A stretch of DNA of 64,000 bases. It comes from Hominifimenecus microfluidus (GTDB taxonomy: Bacteria > Bacillota > Clostridia > Lachnospirales > Lachnospiraceae). Positions 1 through 7,648 of this stretch are shown here, in pieces. The stretch spans positions 1-64,000 of the forward strand of contig JAJEQR010000005.1 of NCBI GenBank assembly GCA_020687485.1, read 5' to 3'. The position numbers were made by a program, and so were the translations under genes. A model generated the notes under the pieces. That model searched no databases. It was not told where the DNA came from and saw only the letters and a list, made by a program, of their open reading frames with translations. Each line of letters starts with the position of its first letter. The stretch's first letter is position 1.

Positions 1-105
1 GAAGAGGCGCGTTGGGGCGACTGGCGATTAATAGGCGCGCGGCCCGGAGCCGGAAACGCAGCACCAGTGGCCGTGTGAAGACGGGTTCGGCTTGTCCCGG
101 AGTTT

Positions 106-418
106 GCGCGGAGCTACCACGCAATGCTTGTAGTAAATTTCCCCCGGAGACCAGTTTTCCCGGCTTGCGCGGAGCTACCACGCAATGCTTGTACTAAATT
201 CCCCCCGGAGACCAGTTTTCCCGGCTTGCGCGGAGCTACCACTCAATGCTTGTACTAAACTCCGCCCAGAGACCAGTTTTCCCGGCTTGCGCGGAGCTAC
301 CACGCAATGCTTGTACTAAACTCCACCCGGAGGCCAGTTTTCCCGGCTTGCGCGGAGCTACCACGCAATGCTTGTAGTAAACTCCACCCGGAGGCCAGTT
401 TTCCCGGCTTGCGCGGAG
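106..418. repeat. Five-copy 61-bp tandem repeat
   Basis: Five consecutive units start at 106, 167, 228, 289 and 350, with a sixth truncated start at 411, giving an exact 61-bp period. Units differ by a few substitutions only (for example TAGTAA or TACTAA, and CCCCGGAGACC or CACCCGGAGGCC). Each unit holds an imperfect inverted repeat TTGCGCGG-AGCTA-CCACGCAA (first full copy 165-185), so the array could fold into a row of hairpins. Because 61 is not a multiple of three, the reading frame shifts in each unit and coding is unlikely. The array lies downstream of the iron operon. Bases 1-105 and 419-448 show nothing recognisable beyond a degenerate flank of the repeat. Confidence 0.95.
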
Positions 419-448
419 CCTCACATAAAGCCAGCAATAAAGTAGCGC

Positions 449-607
449 TTAGTGCTTCTTCGGGTGGGAACTTCCTCCGCAGCCACCGCAGGCCCCACAA
501 TTTCCTCCACAGCTACCGCCGCTGGCCTTATCCTTGCGGATACTGCGGACAGCCAGCACAACAATAGTGATCAGGATAATCAGTACAATAATCGTCTGTA
601 TATTCAT
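449..607 (-). CDS. FeoB-associated Cys-rich membrane protein
   Basis: A 52-residue protein: one N-terminal membrane helix (about residues 3-20, Ile/Val/Leu rich), a short basic stretch RSIRKDK, then a Gly/Cys tail with four cysteines in CGGNCGACGGC, ending in HPKKH. This matches the small FeoB-associated Cys-rich membrane proteins found directly after feoB in many Firmicutes. Its role is not established; a part in handing ferrous iron to FeoB or in assembling the transporter is usually suggested. The start at 607 is chosen because AAAGGAG lies 9 bases upstream; longer in-frame starts lack such a site. It follows feoB by about 100 bases and is probably cotranscribed with it. Confidence 0.85.
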   Translation of the reverse strand: MNIQTIIVLIILITIVVLAVRSIRKDKASGGSCGGNCGACGGCGGSSHPKKH

Positions 608-704
608 AAAGAAAACTCCTTTTTCCAGATACAACGATGACCCAGGAATCAAAGTCCCTGAGTCATCACTTGCTTTATTGCTCTACAGTATACATGAAAA
701 GTTA

Positions 705-3182
705 TTACTTCGCAACCTTTACATTAGCCTTTAAGGTCGTGCTTTCCTTGTAAGGACGGAACAGCAGATAGATGAATCCGATCACTACCAGAACAGAGAT
801 GATAGTAAAGATGCCAAATCCGCCGCCGGTGATCGCAGTACCCAGCTGGTAGATGCACATGGATACCAGATAAGCAAAACCACACTGATAACCAACTGCA
901 GTCCAGAACCACTTCGCACTGTTCATCTCACGCTTGATCGCACCCATTGCCGCGAAGCAGGGAGCGCACAGCAGGTTGAATGCCAGGAAAGAATAACCTG
1001 CAATCATGCTCGGGAATGCAGCAGAAATATTCTGATATACGCTTGCATCGCCGGTGCTGTACAGAATACCCAGAGTACCTACGATGTTCTCCTTTGCTAC
1101 CAGACCGGTGATAGAAGCAACGGCTGCCTGCCAGTTGCCCCAGCCCTGAGGAGCAAAGAGCCATGAGATCAGGTTGCCGAAACGCCCCAGGATACTGTAC
1201 TCGATCTGATCCTCTGCCAGCATTACGAAGCTGCCGTCAACCCATCCGAAGTAGGTCATGAACCAGATAACGATGGTAGAAAGCAGGATAATGGTACCTG
1301 CCTTCTTGATGAATGACCAGCCGCGCTCCCACATACTGCGGAGTACGCTGCCTACAGTAGGAAGATGGTAAGCCGGAAGCTCCATGACGAAAGGAGCGGG
1401 ATCACCAACAAACAACTTGGTCTTCTTCAGGATGATACCAGAGCAGATGATTGCTGCGATACCCATAAAATATGTGGAAGGAGCTACCCATGCAGCGCCG
1501 TTGAAGATCGCGCCTGCTACCATTGCGATGAAAGGAAGCTTTGCTCCGCAGGGGATAAAGGTCGTGGTCATGATCGTCAGCTTACGGTCACGGTCACTCT
1601 CGATGGTACGGCTTGCCATGATACCGGGGATACCGCAGCCGGAACCGATCAGCATAGGGATAAAGGACTTACCGGACAGACCGAACTTACGGAAGATACG
1701 GTCCATGATAAATGCGATACGTGCCATATATCCGCAGCCTTCCAGGAATGCCAGGAAGATGAACAGGATCAGGATCTGAGGTACGAAACCAAGAACCGCG
1801 CCAACACCGGCTACGATACCATCCATGATCAGGCCGTGCAGCCAGTCAGGGGTTCCACCCAGTACATTCTCAAGCAAAGCCGGGATACCGGGAATCCATA
1901 CGCCGTAGTCAGCAGGATCGGGAGCTTCCAGGCCGTACTCTTCAACAACAGCGACACCGTCTGCAAAGTCTGCGCCGGTATAGGTAACATCTTCCGTTGC
2001 CAGAGTTTCTTCATCTTCCAGAGTATAATCTGCAGTTGCGTCCTCGCTTACGGTTGCTGCGAAAGCATCCAGAGCAGCCTGTGCAGCTTCGGGATCGTAC
2101 TCTTCGGACTCATCGTCCATTGCCTCGATCAGCGCGTCATCGCCGGAAGCCTCTACGAATGCCATAACCGCATTCATCGCGTCACTGTACTCACCGTCCG
2201 CGTCTTCAGCAGCTGCGCTGCCGATGCCGAACAGATGCCAGCCATCGCCGAACACACCGTCGTTTGCCCAGTCAGTTGCAATTCCGCCGACCGTAGTAAC
2301 AGATACATAGTATACAATGAACATGATAACCGCGAAAATCGGAAGTGCCAGGATACGGTTGGTTACGATCCTGTCGATCTTATCGGAAATGGTCATGCCG
2401 CCCTTGTTCTTCTTCGTGTAGCAGGAACCGATGATGGAGGAGATATAGTTGTATCTCTCGTTGGTGATGATGGACTCGGAGTCGTCATCCATGGAGGTTT
2501 CTGCTTCCGTGATGATGGATTCCACATTCGGAACCGTCTTCATCTGGCTGCCGATCTTGTCATCGCGCTCGAACAGCTTGATCGCGTAGAAACGCTTCTG
2601 TTCTTCCGGAATCTCGGAACCCAGCATGGCTTCGATCTGGCTCAGTGCGGTCTCTACATCTGCGTGGAAGCTATGTACCGGAGCAAACTTCTTCGCGGCT
2701 GCCGCTTTTACAGCCTTCTCTGCAGCGTCCATAACACCGGTGCCTTTCAGCGCAGAAATCTGAACAACTTCACAGCCCAGTTTCTTTCCAAGGGTCTTGA
2801 TGTCGATCTTGTCACCGTTCTTCTCCACGATGTCCATCATGTTGACTGCCATAACTACCGGAATCCCCAGCTCCAACAGCTGTGTGGACAGATACAGGTT
2901 ACGCTCCAGGTTCGTGCCGTCTACGATATTCAGGATCGCATCCGGACGCTCACCGATCAGATAGTTTCTTGCTACAACTTCTTCCAGAGTGTAGGGAGAA
3001 AGGGAGTAAATGCCCGGAAGGTCCATGATAACAACATCCTTGTGGCCCTTCAGCTTACCTTCCTTCTTCTCAACTGTTACACCCGGCCAGTTACCTACGA
3101 ACTGGTTAGAGCCGGTCAATGCGTTGAACAGTGTGGTCTTACCACAGTTCGGGTTGCCGGCAAGTGCAATTTTAATTGCCAT
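705..3182 (-). CDS. feoB: Ferrous iron transport protein B
   Basis: FeoB imports Fe2+ across the cytoplasmic membrane using a cytosolic G-protein domain. In its 825 residues the G motifs are clear: G1 GNPNCGKT (9-16), G3 DLPG (54-57) and G4 NMMD (114-117). A helical linker and a polytopic membrane domain follow, with the family's Gly-Cys gates (GSGCGIPGIMASR and IPCGAKLPF). The protein is longer than usual (about 650-770) because of an acidic Ala/Asp/Glu-rich insert at roughly residues 310-425, after the first membrane helix. The start is preceded by CAGGAGG. It sits after two feoA genes but has its own upstream palindrome, and a hairpin separates it from feoA, so it may also be transcribed separately. 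Confidence 0.97.
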   Translation of the reverse strand: MAIKIALAGNPNCGKTTLFNALTGSNQFVGNWPGVTVEKKEGKLKGHKDVVIMDLPGIYSLSPYTLEEVVARNYLIGERPDAILNIVDGTNLERNLYLSTQLLELGIPVVMAVNMMDIVEKNGDKIDIKTLGKKLGCEVVQISALKGTGVMDAAEKAVKAAAAKKFAPVHSFHADVETALSQIEAMLGSEIPEEQKRFYAIKLFERDDKIGSQMKTVPNVESIITEAETSMDDDSESIITNERYNYISSIIGSCYTKKNKGGMTISDKIDRIVTNRILALPIFAVIMFIVYYVSVTTVGGIATDWANDGVFGDGWHLFGIGSAAAEDADGEYSDAMNAVMAFVEASGDDALIEAMDDESEEYDPEAAQAALDAFAATVSEDATADYTLEDEETLATEDVTYTGADFADGVAVVEEYGLEAPDPADYGVWIPGIPALLENVLGGTPDWLHGLIMDGIVAGVGAVLGFVPQILILFIFLAFLEGCGYMARIAFIMDRIFRKFGLSGKSFIPMLIGSGCGIPGIMASRTIESDRDRKLTIMTTTFIPCGAKLPFIAMVAGAIFNGAAWVAPSTYFMGIAAIICSGIILKKTKLFVGDPAPFVMELPAYHLPTVGSVLRSMWERGWSFIKKAGTIILLSTIVIWFMTYFGWVDGSFVMLAEDQIEYSILGRFGNLISWLFAPQGWGNWQAAVASITGLVAKENIVGTLGILYSTGDASVYQNISAAFPSMIAGYSFLAFNLLCAPCFAAMGAIKREMNSAKWFWTAVGYQCGFAYLVSMCIYQLGTAITGGGFGIFTIISVLVVIGFIYLLFRPYKESTTLKANVKVAK

Positions 3183-3290
3183 TTTTCATCCTCCTGTTGA
3201 AACACCGTTAAAGCGGTATTCCGTAATCTCACATTTGAATTTAGGAATCAGGTAACGATTCAAATCCGCATGGTTCTGAATCGTTGCCAA

Positions 3291-3320
3291 ATTAGTTCTA
3301 ACTAATTAGATAATGCTAAC
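3291..3320 (-). promoter_or_regulatory. Palindromic operator-like site upstream of feoB
   Basis: ATTAGTT-CT-AACTAAT is a perfect 7-bp inverted repeat at 3291-3306. It is followed at once by TTAG-N6-CTAA (3306-3319). The TTAG/CTAA half-sites match those in the feoA promoter region and resemble sites of DtxR/IdeR-type metal repressors. No convincing -35/-10 pair was found here, so the assignment rests on the shared half-sites and on the position before an iron transporter. Confidence 0.5.
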
Positions 3321-3334
3321 CCATCAGGAAAAGC

Positions 3335-3361
3335 AAAGGTCTGTCAAAAGACAAACCTTTT
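3335..3361 (-). terminator. Hairpin after feoA
   Basis: AAAGGTCTGTC (3335-3345) and GACAAACCTTT (3350-3360) pair with one mismatch around an AAAA loop, starting at the feoA stop codon. The following minus-strand sequence is only moderately T-rich (TTTGCTTTTCC), so it may terminate partially and set the feoA:feoB ratio. Confidence 0.5.
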
Positions 3362-3581
3362 ACTGAACTTCAATGAGCTCGGCATCTGCTTTTCTAAGAG
3401 ACAGCTCATATCCGCGCACGGTAACCTCAACCGGATCTCCCAGAGGCGCGACCTTACGAATGTAAACCTGTGTACCCTTAGTAAGTCCCATGTCCATGAT
3501 ACGGCGCTTTACCGCACCTTCGCCATGGAGTTTTACAACAGCCACAGTGGAACCAACCTTTGCGTCCTTCAATGTCTGCAT
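3360..3581 (-). CDS. feoA: FeoA-type SH3 domain protein (second)
   Basis: A 73-residue cytosolic protein of the FeoA family, a small SH3-like beta-barrel that binds or tunes FeoB. Typical features are the KRRIMDMGLTKGTQV segment, the GDPVEV turn and the closing RGYELSLRKADAELIEV. The start at 3581 is chosen because GAGGAGAGG lies just upstream; the 14 residues available further upstream look non-native (MRWPRKLWYEERKK). It begins 13 bases after the other feoA, so the two are one transcription unit. Confidence 0.92.
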   Translation of the reverse strand: MQTLKDAKVGSTVAVVKLHGEGAVKRRIMDMGLTKGTQVYIRKVAPLGDPVEVTVRGYELSLRKADAELIEVQ

Positions 3582-3594
3582 CTTTTTCCTCTCC

Positions 3595-3804
3595 TCATAC
3601 CATAATTTTCTGGGCCATCTCACGACTGATCGCTACGCGGGATTCCTTTACATTCACAATCAGGTTGCCTCCGATAGAAGATACAACAGTAACCATGGAT
3701 CCCACAACGAAACCAAGGTTCTCCAGATGACGGCAAATTTCTTCCTTGCCGCTGATCTTTTTGATCGATACAGCTTCTCCCGGCTTTGCAAATAATAACG
3801 GCAT
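3595..3804 (-). CDS. feoA: FeoA-type SH3 domain protein (first)
   Basis: A 69-residue FeoA-family protein and the first gene of the iron operon. It has the family pattern of a hydrophobic N-terminal strand, a GKEEICRHLENLGF helix, the VGSMVTVVSS strand and a C-terminal RVAISREMAQKIMV. The two feoA products differ clearly in sequence, so this is not a recent duplication; two FeoA proteins before one FeoB is common in Clostridia. The ATG at 3804 follows AAAGGAAG. A promoter and two palindromic operators lie directly upstream, so metal-dependent repression is likely. Confidence 0.9.
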   Translation of the reverse strand: MPLLFAKPGEAVSIKKISGKEEICRHLENLGFVVGSMVTVVSSIGGNLIVNVKESRVAISREMAQKIMV

Positions 3805-3872
3805 ACTTCATCTTCCTTTCTCATGAATTCACGAATCGGGTAAGTTATCACTAATCGTGTCGCCAAAAATCA

Positions 3873-3928
3873 GGTTAGCTCTTGCTAACCTTTTGCTATA
3901 GATTAGCACACACTAACCTGATTGTCAA
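3873..3928 (-). promoter_or_regulatory. feo operon promoter with two metal-repressor-like operators
   Basis: On the minus strand TTGACA (3923-3928), a 17-bp spacer and TAATCT (3900-3905) form a good sigma-A promoter. GGTTAGTGTGTGCTAATC (3901-3918) covers the spacer and the -10. A perfect palindrome, GGTTAGC-N4-GCTAACC (3873-3890), covers the expected start of transcription. The two sites are centred 28 bp apart. This arrangement fits repression by a DtxR/IdeR/MntR-type regulator; which one is unknown. Confidence 0.75.
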
Positions 3929-3989
3929 TCCCTTTTTACTCTCTGGCTTTTATTTTATCATTTTGTCTAAAAGAAAAACGGGAGGTTGT

Positions 3990-5369
3990 TCAGACCATCC
4001 CGTTCTTCAGAAAGAGATCCACATGCTTTTTCCAGCTCTTCTTATAATGAATTCCCAGAAGGATCGTACACAGAATCCAGCCGATCGGGTAGCCAAGCGC
4101 CACAACGACGATACTGCCGGACAGGTGCGTGGCCGTATAGAGATAAATCTGGCGGAAGAGCACGAAACTGCCAAGCATGATATACATGGGTACCTTCGAG
4201 TCACCGAGTCCGCGCAGAACACCGGCATAGATCTGATTGACGCAGGCAAAGAAATAGAACGGCAGCATAGTGCGGATCAGCAGGATTCCATAGGAAATTA
4301 CGTTCGGCTCCTGATTGAACATGCCGACCAGCGGACCGGCGAAGATCATAACAGGAATCATACAAAGCAGAGAGGTTCCCATGGAAAGCAGAAGCGCCGT
4401 ATTCGTTCCCTTTCGGATTCGTTCGACTTTACCTGCTCCCAGATTCTGCCCGGTAAAGGTTGTGGCCGCCAGCGAGATACTCATCATCGGAAGCAGCACA
4501 AAGGTATCCAGCTTGGAATAGGCGCTCCAGGCTGCCATAACATCTGAGCCGAAGACATTGATATAAGACTGTACGAATACGTTCGAAATTGAGGTGATCA
4601 TCTGCTGCAGCGCAGCCGGGAAACCAATGGTTATAATCTCTTTCAAAGTGCGCAGATCCATGCTAAGCTTCCGGATGCTCAAGCGGTAGGGCGCATCCGC
4701 GCGCATGAGAATCGTGAGCGTCAGAATAGCAGAGACAATCTGTGAAATCACTGTCGCCCAGGCGGCTCCCGCAATTCCCATACGGAACTTTGCTACGAAC
4801 ACAACATCCAGGACGGTATTGATGCAGGCAGCCACAATCAGAAAATAGACCGGACGCCTGGAATCGCCAACGGCACGCAGAACACCCGCTCCCATATTAT
4901 ACAGAAGCATGCCGGAGACTCCGGCAAAATACACCTGAAGATACGTCTGCGACTCACCGAAAACATCTGACGGCGTGCTCATCAGGCGCAGCATAAACGG
5001 CGTCATACCGACACCAAGGATCGTAAAAATCACACAGCAGATCAGTGTCATACAGAAGGTGGTGTGTACCGCCCGGCCAAGCTTTTCCCTGTTCCCGGCT
5101 CCGTAGCTCTGGGAAATCACCACACCGGCACCGGCGGAAAGGCCGATAAAGAAGCCAATCAGCGAGTTGATAATCGGGCCCACGGAACCAACAGCCGCCA
5201 GCGCTTCCTTGCCGACGTAATTACCGACCACGATGCTGTCCACCGTATTATAGAGCTGCTGAAACAGATTGCCTACCAGAAGAGGGACAGCAAAGGCTGT
5301 CAGCTCTTTCCAGATCACGCCTTCCGTCATGTTGCGGTCATTCTGTCTCTTCTGTGGTTTTGCTGTCAT
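3990..5369 (-). CDS. MATE family multidrug/cation efflux transporter
   Basis: A 459-residue, 12-helix membrane protein of the MATE (NorM/DinF-like) family, exporting drugs or metabolites against H+ or Na+. The N-terminal repeat shows the family stretch LLVGNLFQQLYNTVDSIVVG, and the matching second-half segment is FPAALQQMITSISNVFVQSYIN. Length and hydrophobicity pattern are complete. The start ATG follows GGAGGTAAAG and overlaps the helicase stop codon by 4 bases (ATGA), so the two genes are translationally coupled; no functional link between them is evident. The substrate cannot be inferred. The gene ends about 185 bases from the feo promoter and reads away from the helicase. Confidence 0.93.
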   Translation of the reverse strand: MTAKPQKRQNDRNMTEGVIWKELTAFAVPLLVGNLFQQLYNTVDSIVVGNYVGKEALAAVGSVGPIINSLIGFFIGLSAGAGVVISQSYGAGNREKLGRAVHTTFCMTLICCVIFTILGVGMTPFMLRLMSTPSDVFGESQTYLQVYFAGVSGMLLYNMGAGVLRAVGDSRRPVYFLIVAACINTVLDVVFVAKFRMGIAGAAWATVISQIVSAILTLTILMRADAPYRLSIRKLSMDLRTLKEIITIGFPAALQQMITSISNVFVQSYINVFGSDVMAAWSAYSKLDTFVLLPMMSISLAATTFTGQNLGAGKVERIRKGTNTALLLSMGTSLLCMIPVMIFAGPLVGMFNQEPNVISYGILLIRTMLPFYFFACVNQIYAGVLRGLGDSKVPMYIMLGSFVLFRQIYLYTATHLSGSIVVVALGYPIGWILCTILLGIHYKKSWKKHVDLFLKNGMV

Positions 5370-7540
5370 TCCTGCTTTACCTCCTTCTTTATTATCTCAA
5401 GTTTTGCCCGGACGGATAATCGTCTCGGCGTATCCATGCCCTCGAACTGTATCAGATGCGCTTCCTTCGCCGAATCAATCTCAACGACCACGCCGTCCCC
5501 GAAGACGAAGTGGTGTACCTTCGTCCCCGGCTGCAGATAGTTCTCCGCCGGACGCGGCGTATGCGTATGCGCATGGATATAATCCCGTGCGGCAGCAATC
5601 AATCCTTCGCGCGGTTTTTTATCATAAGTAAGATACTGCTCGTCAATATCGAGCAGAAAACGGGAAGGGTATCGGGGAGAGCCGTCGAAATCTCGCCCTC
5701 CGGCTTCCGATAGGAAGAGGCGTTCTTTCGCGCGCGTCATGGCCACGAAGGCCAGTCGGCGCTCTTCCTCCATGCCTTCCGGCGTATTGATCTTGCGGGA
5801 AGGAAAGATACCTTCATTCATCCCGCACAAGAAGACATTCGGAAATTCCAGCCCCTTGGCCGCGTGAACGGTCATCATCTTTACCGCATCGCCATCCGCA
5901 CTCTCGCTGACGTCCATATTGGTAAAGAGTGCGACACGCTTCAGATAATGCTCCAGCGTACACTCCTCGCCGCAGCTTGTCTCATACTCGAAGACCGACT
6001 GCTTTAATTCCGCCAGATTGTCCAGGCGCTCCTGACTGCCGCCGGTGCGAAGCATCGTCTCGTACCCGCTCTGATCCAGGATATCCGCCAGAACCTCCGA
6101 GACGCTCCGGTCACTGTACTCCGAGGAAAACTTCTCGATCAGATCAATGAACTCTCCGGCCCTGGCTCCGCGCATGATCTCATGATCCCGATTTCGCTTC
6201 AGTGCTTCGTACAGGGAAATCTTCTGCCCATTCGAATATTCCTGCAGGAAATTCATGCGCCGCTCTCCCAGATTCCGCTTCGGCACATTCGCGATACGCA
6301 GGAAAGATGTATCGTCCCGGTACAGGATCATCTTCAGATAAGAGAGCGCATCCTTGATCTCCATCCGCTGGAAGAACTGGACGCCGCTGTAAATATGGTA
6401 CGGGATCTTCCGCTTCAGGAAGATATCCTCCAGACTTCTCGTCAGGTAGTGCGCACGGTACAGAATCGCCACATCCTTCAGCGGAACTCCTTCCTCCTGA
6501 AGGCGGACAATACGGTCCGCGATCCACTCCGCCTCTTCCTCCGACCGGTCCGCATAATGGCAGATCACCGGCGCACCGTCCGCGAGCACCGGCTCCATCC
6601 GCTTCGGAATCCGGTTGCTGTTCTTCTCAATCAGGCTGTTCGCTGCCGCAAGGATCTGCGGTGTAGACCGATAATTCTGAAGCATGGATATCGTCTCTGT
6701 ACCGGGAAAAGCCCGGTCAAAGTCCAGCAGATAGCGGATATTGGCTCCCCGCCAGGTGTAAATTGTCTGATCCGGATCGCCGACAACAAAGAGATTCTTA
6801 TGATATCCGCAGAGTACCCGCATCAGGCGGTACTGCGGCGCATCGATATCCTGGAACTCATCAATCATAATGTACTCCAGCCGCTCCTGCCATTTACGGC
6901 AGATCTCCTCGTTCTGTTCAAAAATATACAGAGAAAAGTTAATCAGATCATTATAATCCAGCCCGAAGCACTTCTTCTGCTGGTACAGATAGCCGTAGAA
7001 TATAATATCCTCTGCCTCAACCGCTTCCTGATACTTGCGGTACAAACCATCCAGGGGCATGGCAATCAGATCCCGGTAATATTCCGTCTCCGTCATCTGC
7101 TTGCGGATCTCGATCCGGTCTCTGGCATTGCCGAAAGTCATATGGCGCAGCGTCAGGCCGCGCTCCTCATAGATAATCTTCAGCATGGCGTCGATATCCG
7201 CGTTATCCAGCACCTGAAAGTTTTTCGGATAGGAAACGGCATAACTGTCCTCCTGCAGAATGGATACACAGAAACTATGAAAAGTACAGATATATCCGGT
7301 GTCGTTATCCCCCGTCAGCCGGTGAATCCGCTGACGCATCTCATTCGCCGACTTATTCGTAAAAGTTACACACAGGATATTCCCAGGCAGAATGCCGATT
7401 GCTTCCACCAGATAGGCAAATCGTGCCGCCAGCGCCCGCGTCTTGCCGGAACCGGCTCCGGCGATCACGCGGATATATCCTTCCGTTGTTGTTAGGGCTT
7501 TCTTCTGTGCTTCATTCAATCCTGCAAGAATCTCTTCCAT
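5366..7540 (-). CDS. pcrA: UvrD/PcrA-type superfamily 1 DNA helicase
   Basis: A 724-residue 3'-5' DNA helicase for repair and removal of proteins from DNA. Conserved motifs run in order: Q motif LNEAQKKAL, Walker A AGAGSGKT (about residue 30), Walker B IDEFQDID, motif III GDPDQTIYTWRGA, motif V VHAAKGLEFPNVF and motif VI VAMTRAKERL. The C-terminus, after a linker, carries GTKVHHFVFGDGVVV, the Tudor-like element found in PcrA/UvrD that contacts RNA polymerase. The start at 7540 is chosen for the strong GGGGGAGGAG just upstream. PcrA is usually about 740 residues, so this is full length. A more distant UvrD paralogue remains possible because the motif spacing is a little compact. Confidence 0.9.
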   Translation of the reverse strand: MEEILAGLNEAQKKALTTTEGYIRVIAGAGSGKTRALAARFAYLVEAIGILPGNILCVTFTNKSANEMRQRIHRLTGDNDTGYICTFHSFCVSILQEDSYAVSYPKNFQVLDNADIDAMLKIIYEERGLTLRHMTFGNARDRIEIRKQMTETEYYRDLIAMPLDGLYRKYQEAVEAEDIIFYGYLYQQKKCFGLDYNDLINFSLYIFEQNEEICRKWQERLEYIMIDEFQDIDAPQYRLMRVLCGYHKNLFVVGDPDQTIYTWRGANIRYLLDFDRAFPGTETISMLQNYRSTPQILAAANSLIEKNSNRIPKRMEPVLADGAPVICHYADRSEEEAEWIADRIVRLQEEGVPLKDVAILYRAHYLTRSLEDIFLKRKIPYHIYSGVQFFQRMEIKDALSYLKMILYRDDTSFLRIANVPKRNLGERRMNFLQEYSNGQKISLYEALKRNRDHEIMRGARAGEFIDLIEKFSSEYSDRSVSEVLADILDQSGYETMLRTGGSQERLDNLAELKQSVFEYETSCGEECTLEHYLKRVALFTNMDVSESADGDAVKMMTVHAAKGLEFPNVFLCGMNEGIFPSRKINTPEGMEEERRLAFVAMTRAKERLFLSEAGGRDFDGSPRYPSRFLLDIDEQYLTYDKKPREGLIAAARDYIHAHTHTPRPAENYLQPGTKVHHFVFGDGVVVEIDSAKEAHLIQFEGMDTPRRLSVRAKLEIIKKEVKQE

Positions 7541-7574
7541 GTGGACACTCCTCCCCCTGTTCACTCAACTTTCA

Positions 7575-7606
7575 TGAAAAAAGAGGCGTACATATGTACG
7601 CCTCTT
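7575..7606 (-). terminator. Intrinsic terminator of the symporter gene
   Basis: A perfect inverted repeat AAGAGGCGTAC-ATAT-GTACGCCTCTT (7581-7606) is followed on the minus strand by TTTTTT. It ends the transcript of the upstream symporter gene before the helicase gene. Confidence 0.88.
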
Positions 7607-7648
7607 CAGTATAACACAGCTGCCTGTGTAATGCTATCTTTTTCTTTT

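Noticed and set aside
106-418. CRISPR array
   Set aside because: The units are contiguous with no unique spacers, and no cas genes are present.
297-500. Repeat-encoded small protein on the minus strand
   Set aside because: The 61-bp period changes frame in each unit, and no ribosome binding site is present.
1365-3200. 611-codon open frame on the plus strand
   Set aside because: It lies opposite feoB, has no recognisable domains and no ribosome binding site; the minus-strand frame encodes clear FeoB motifs.
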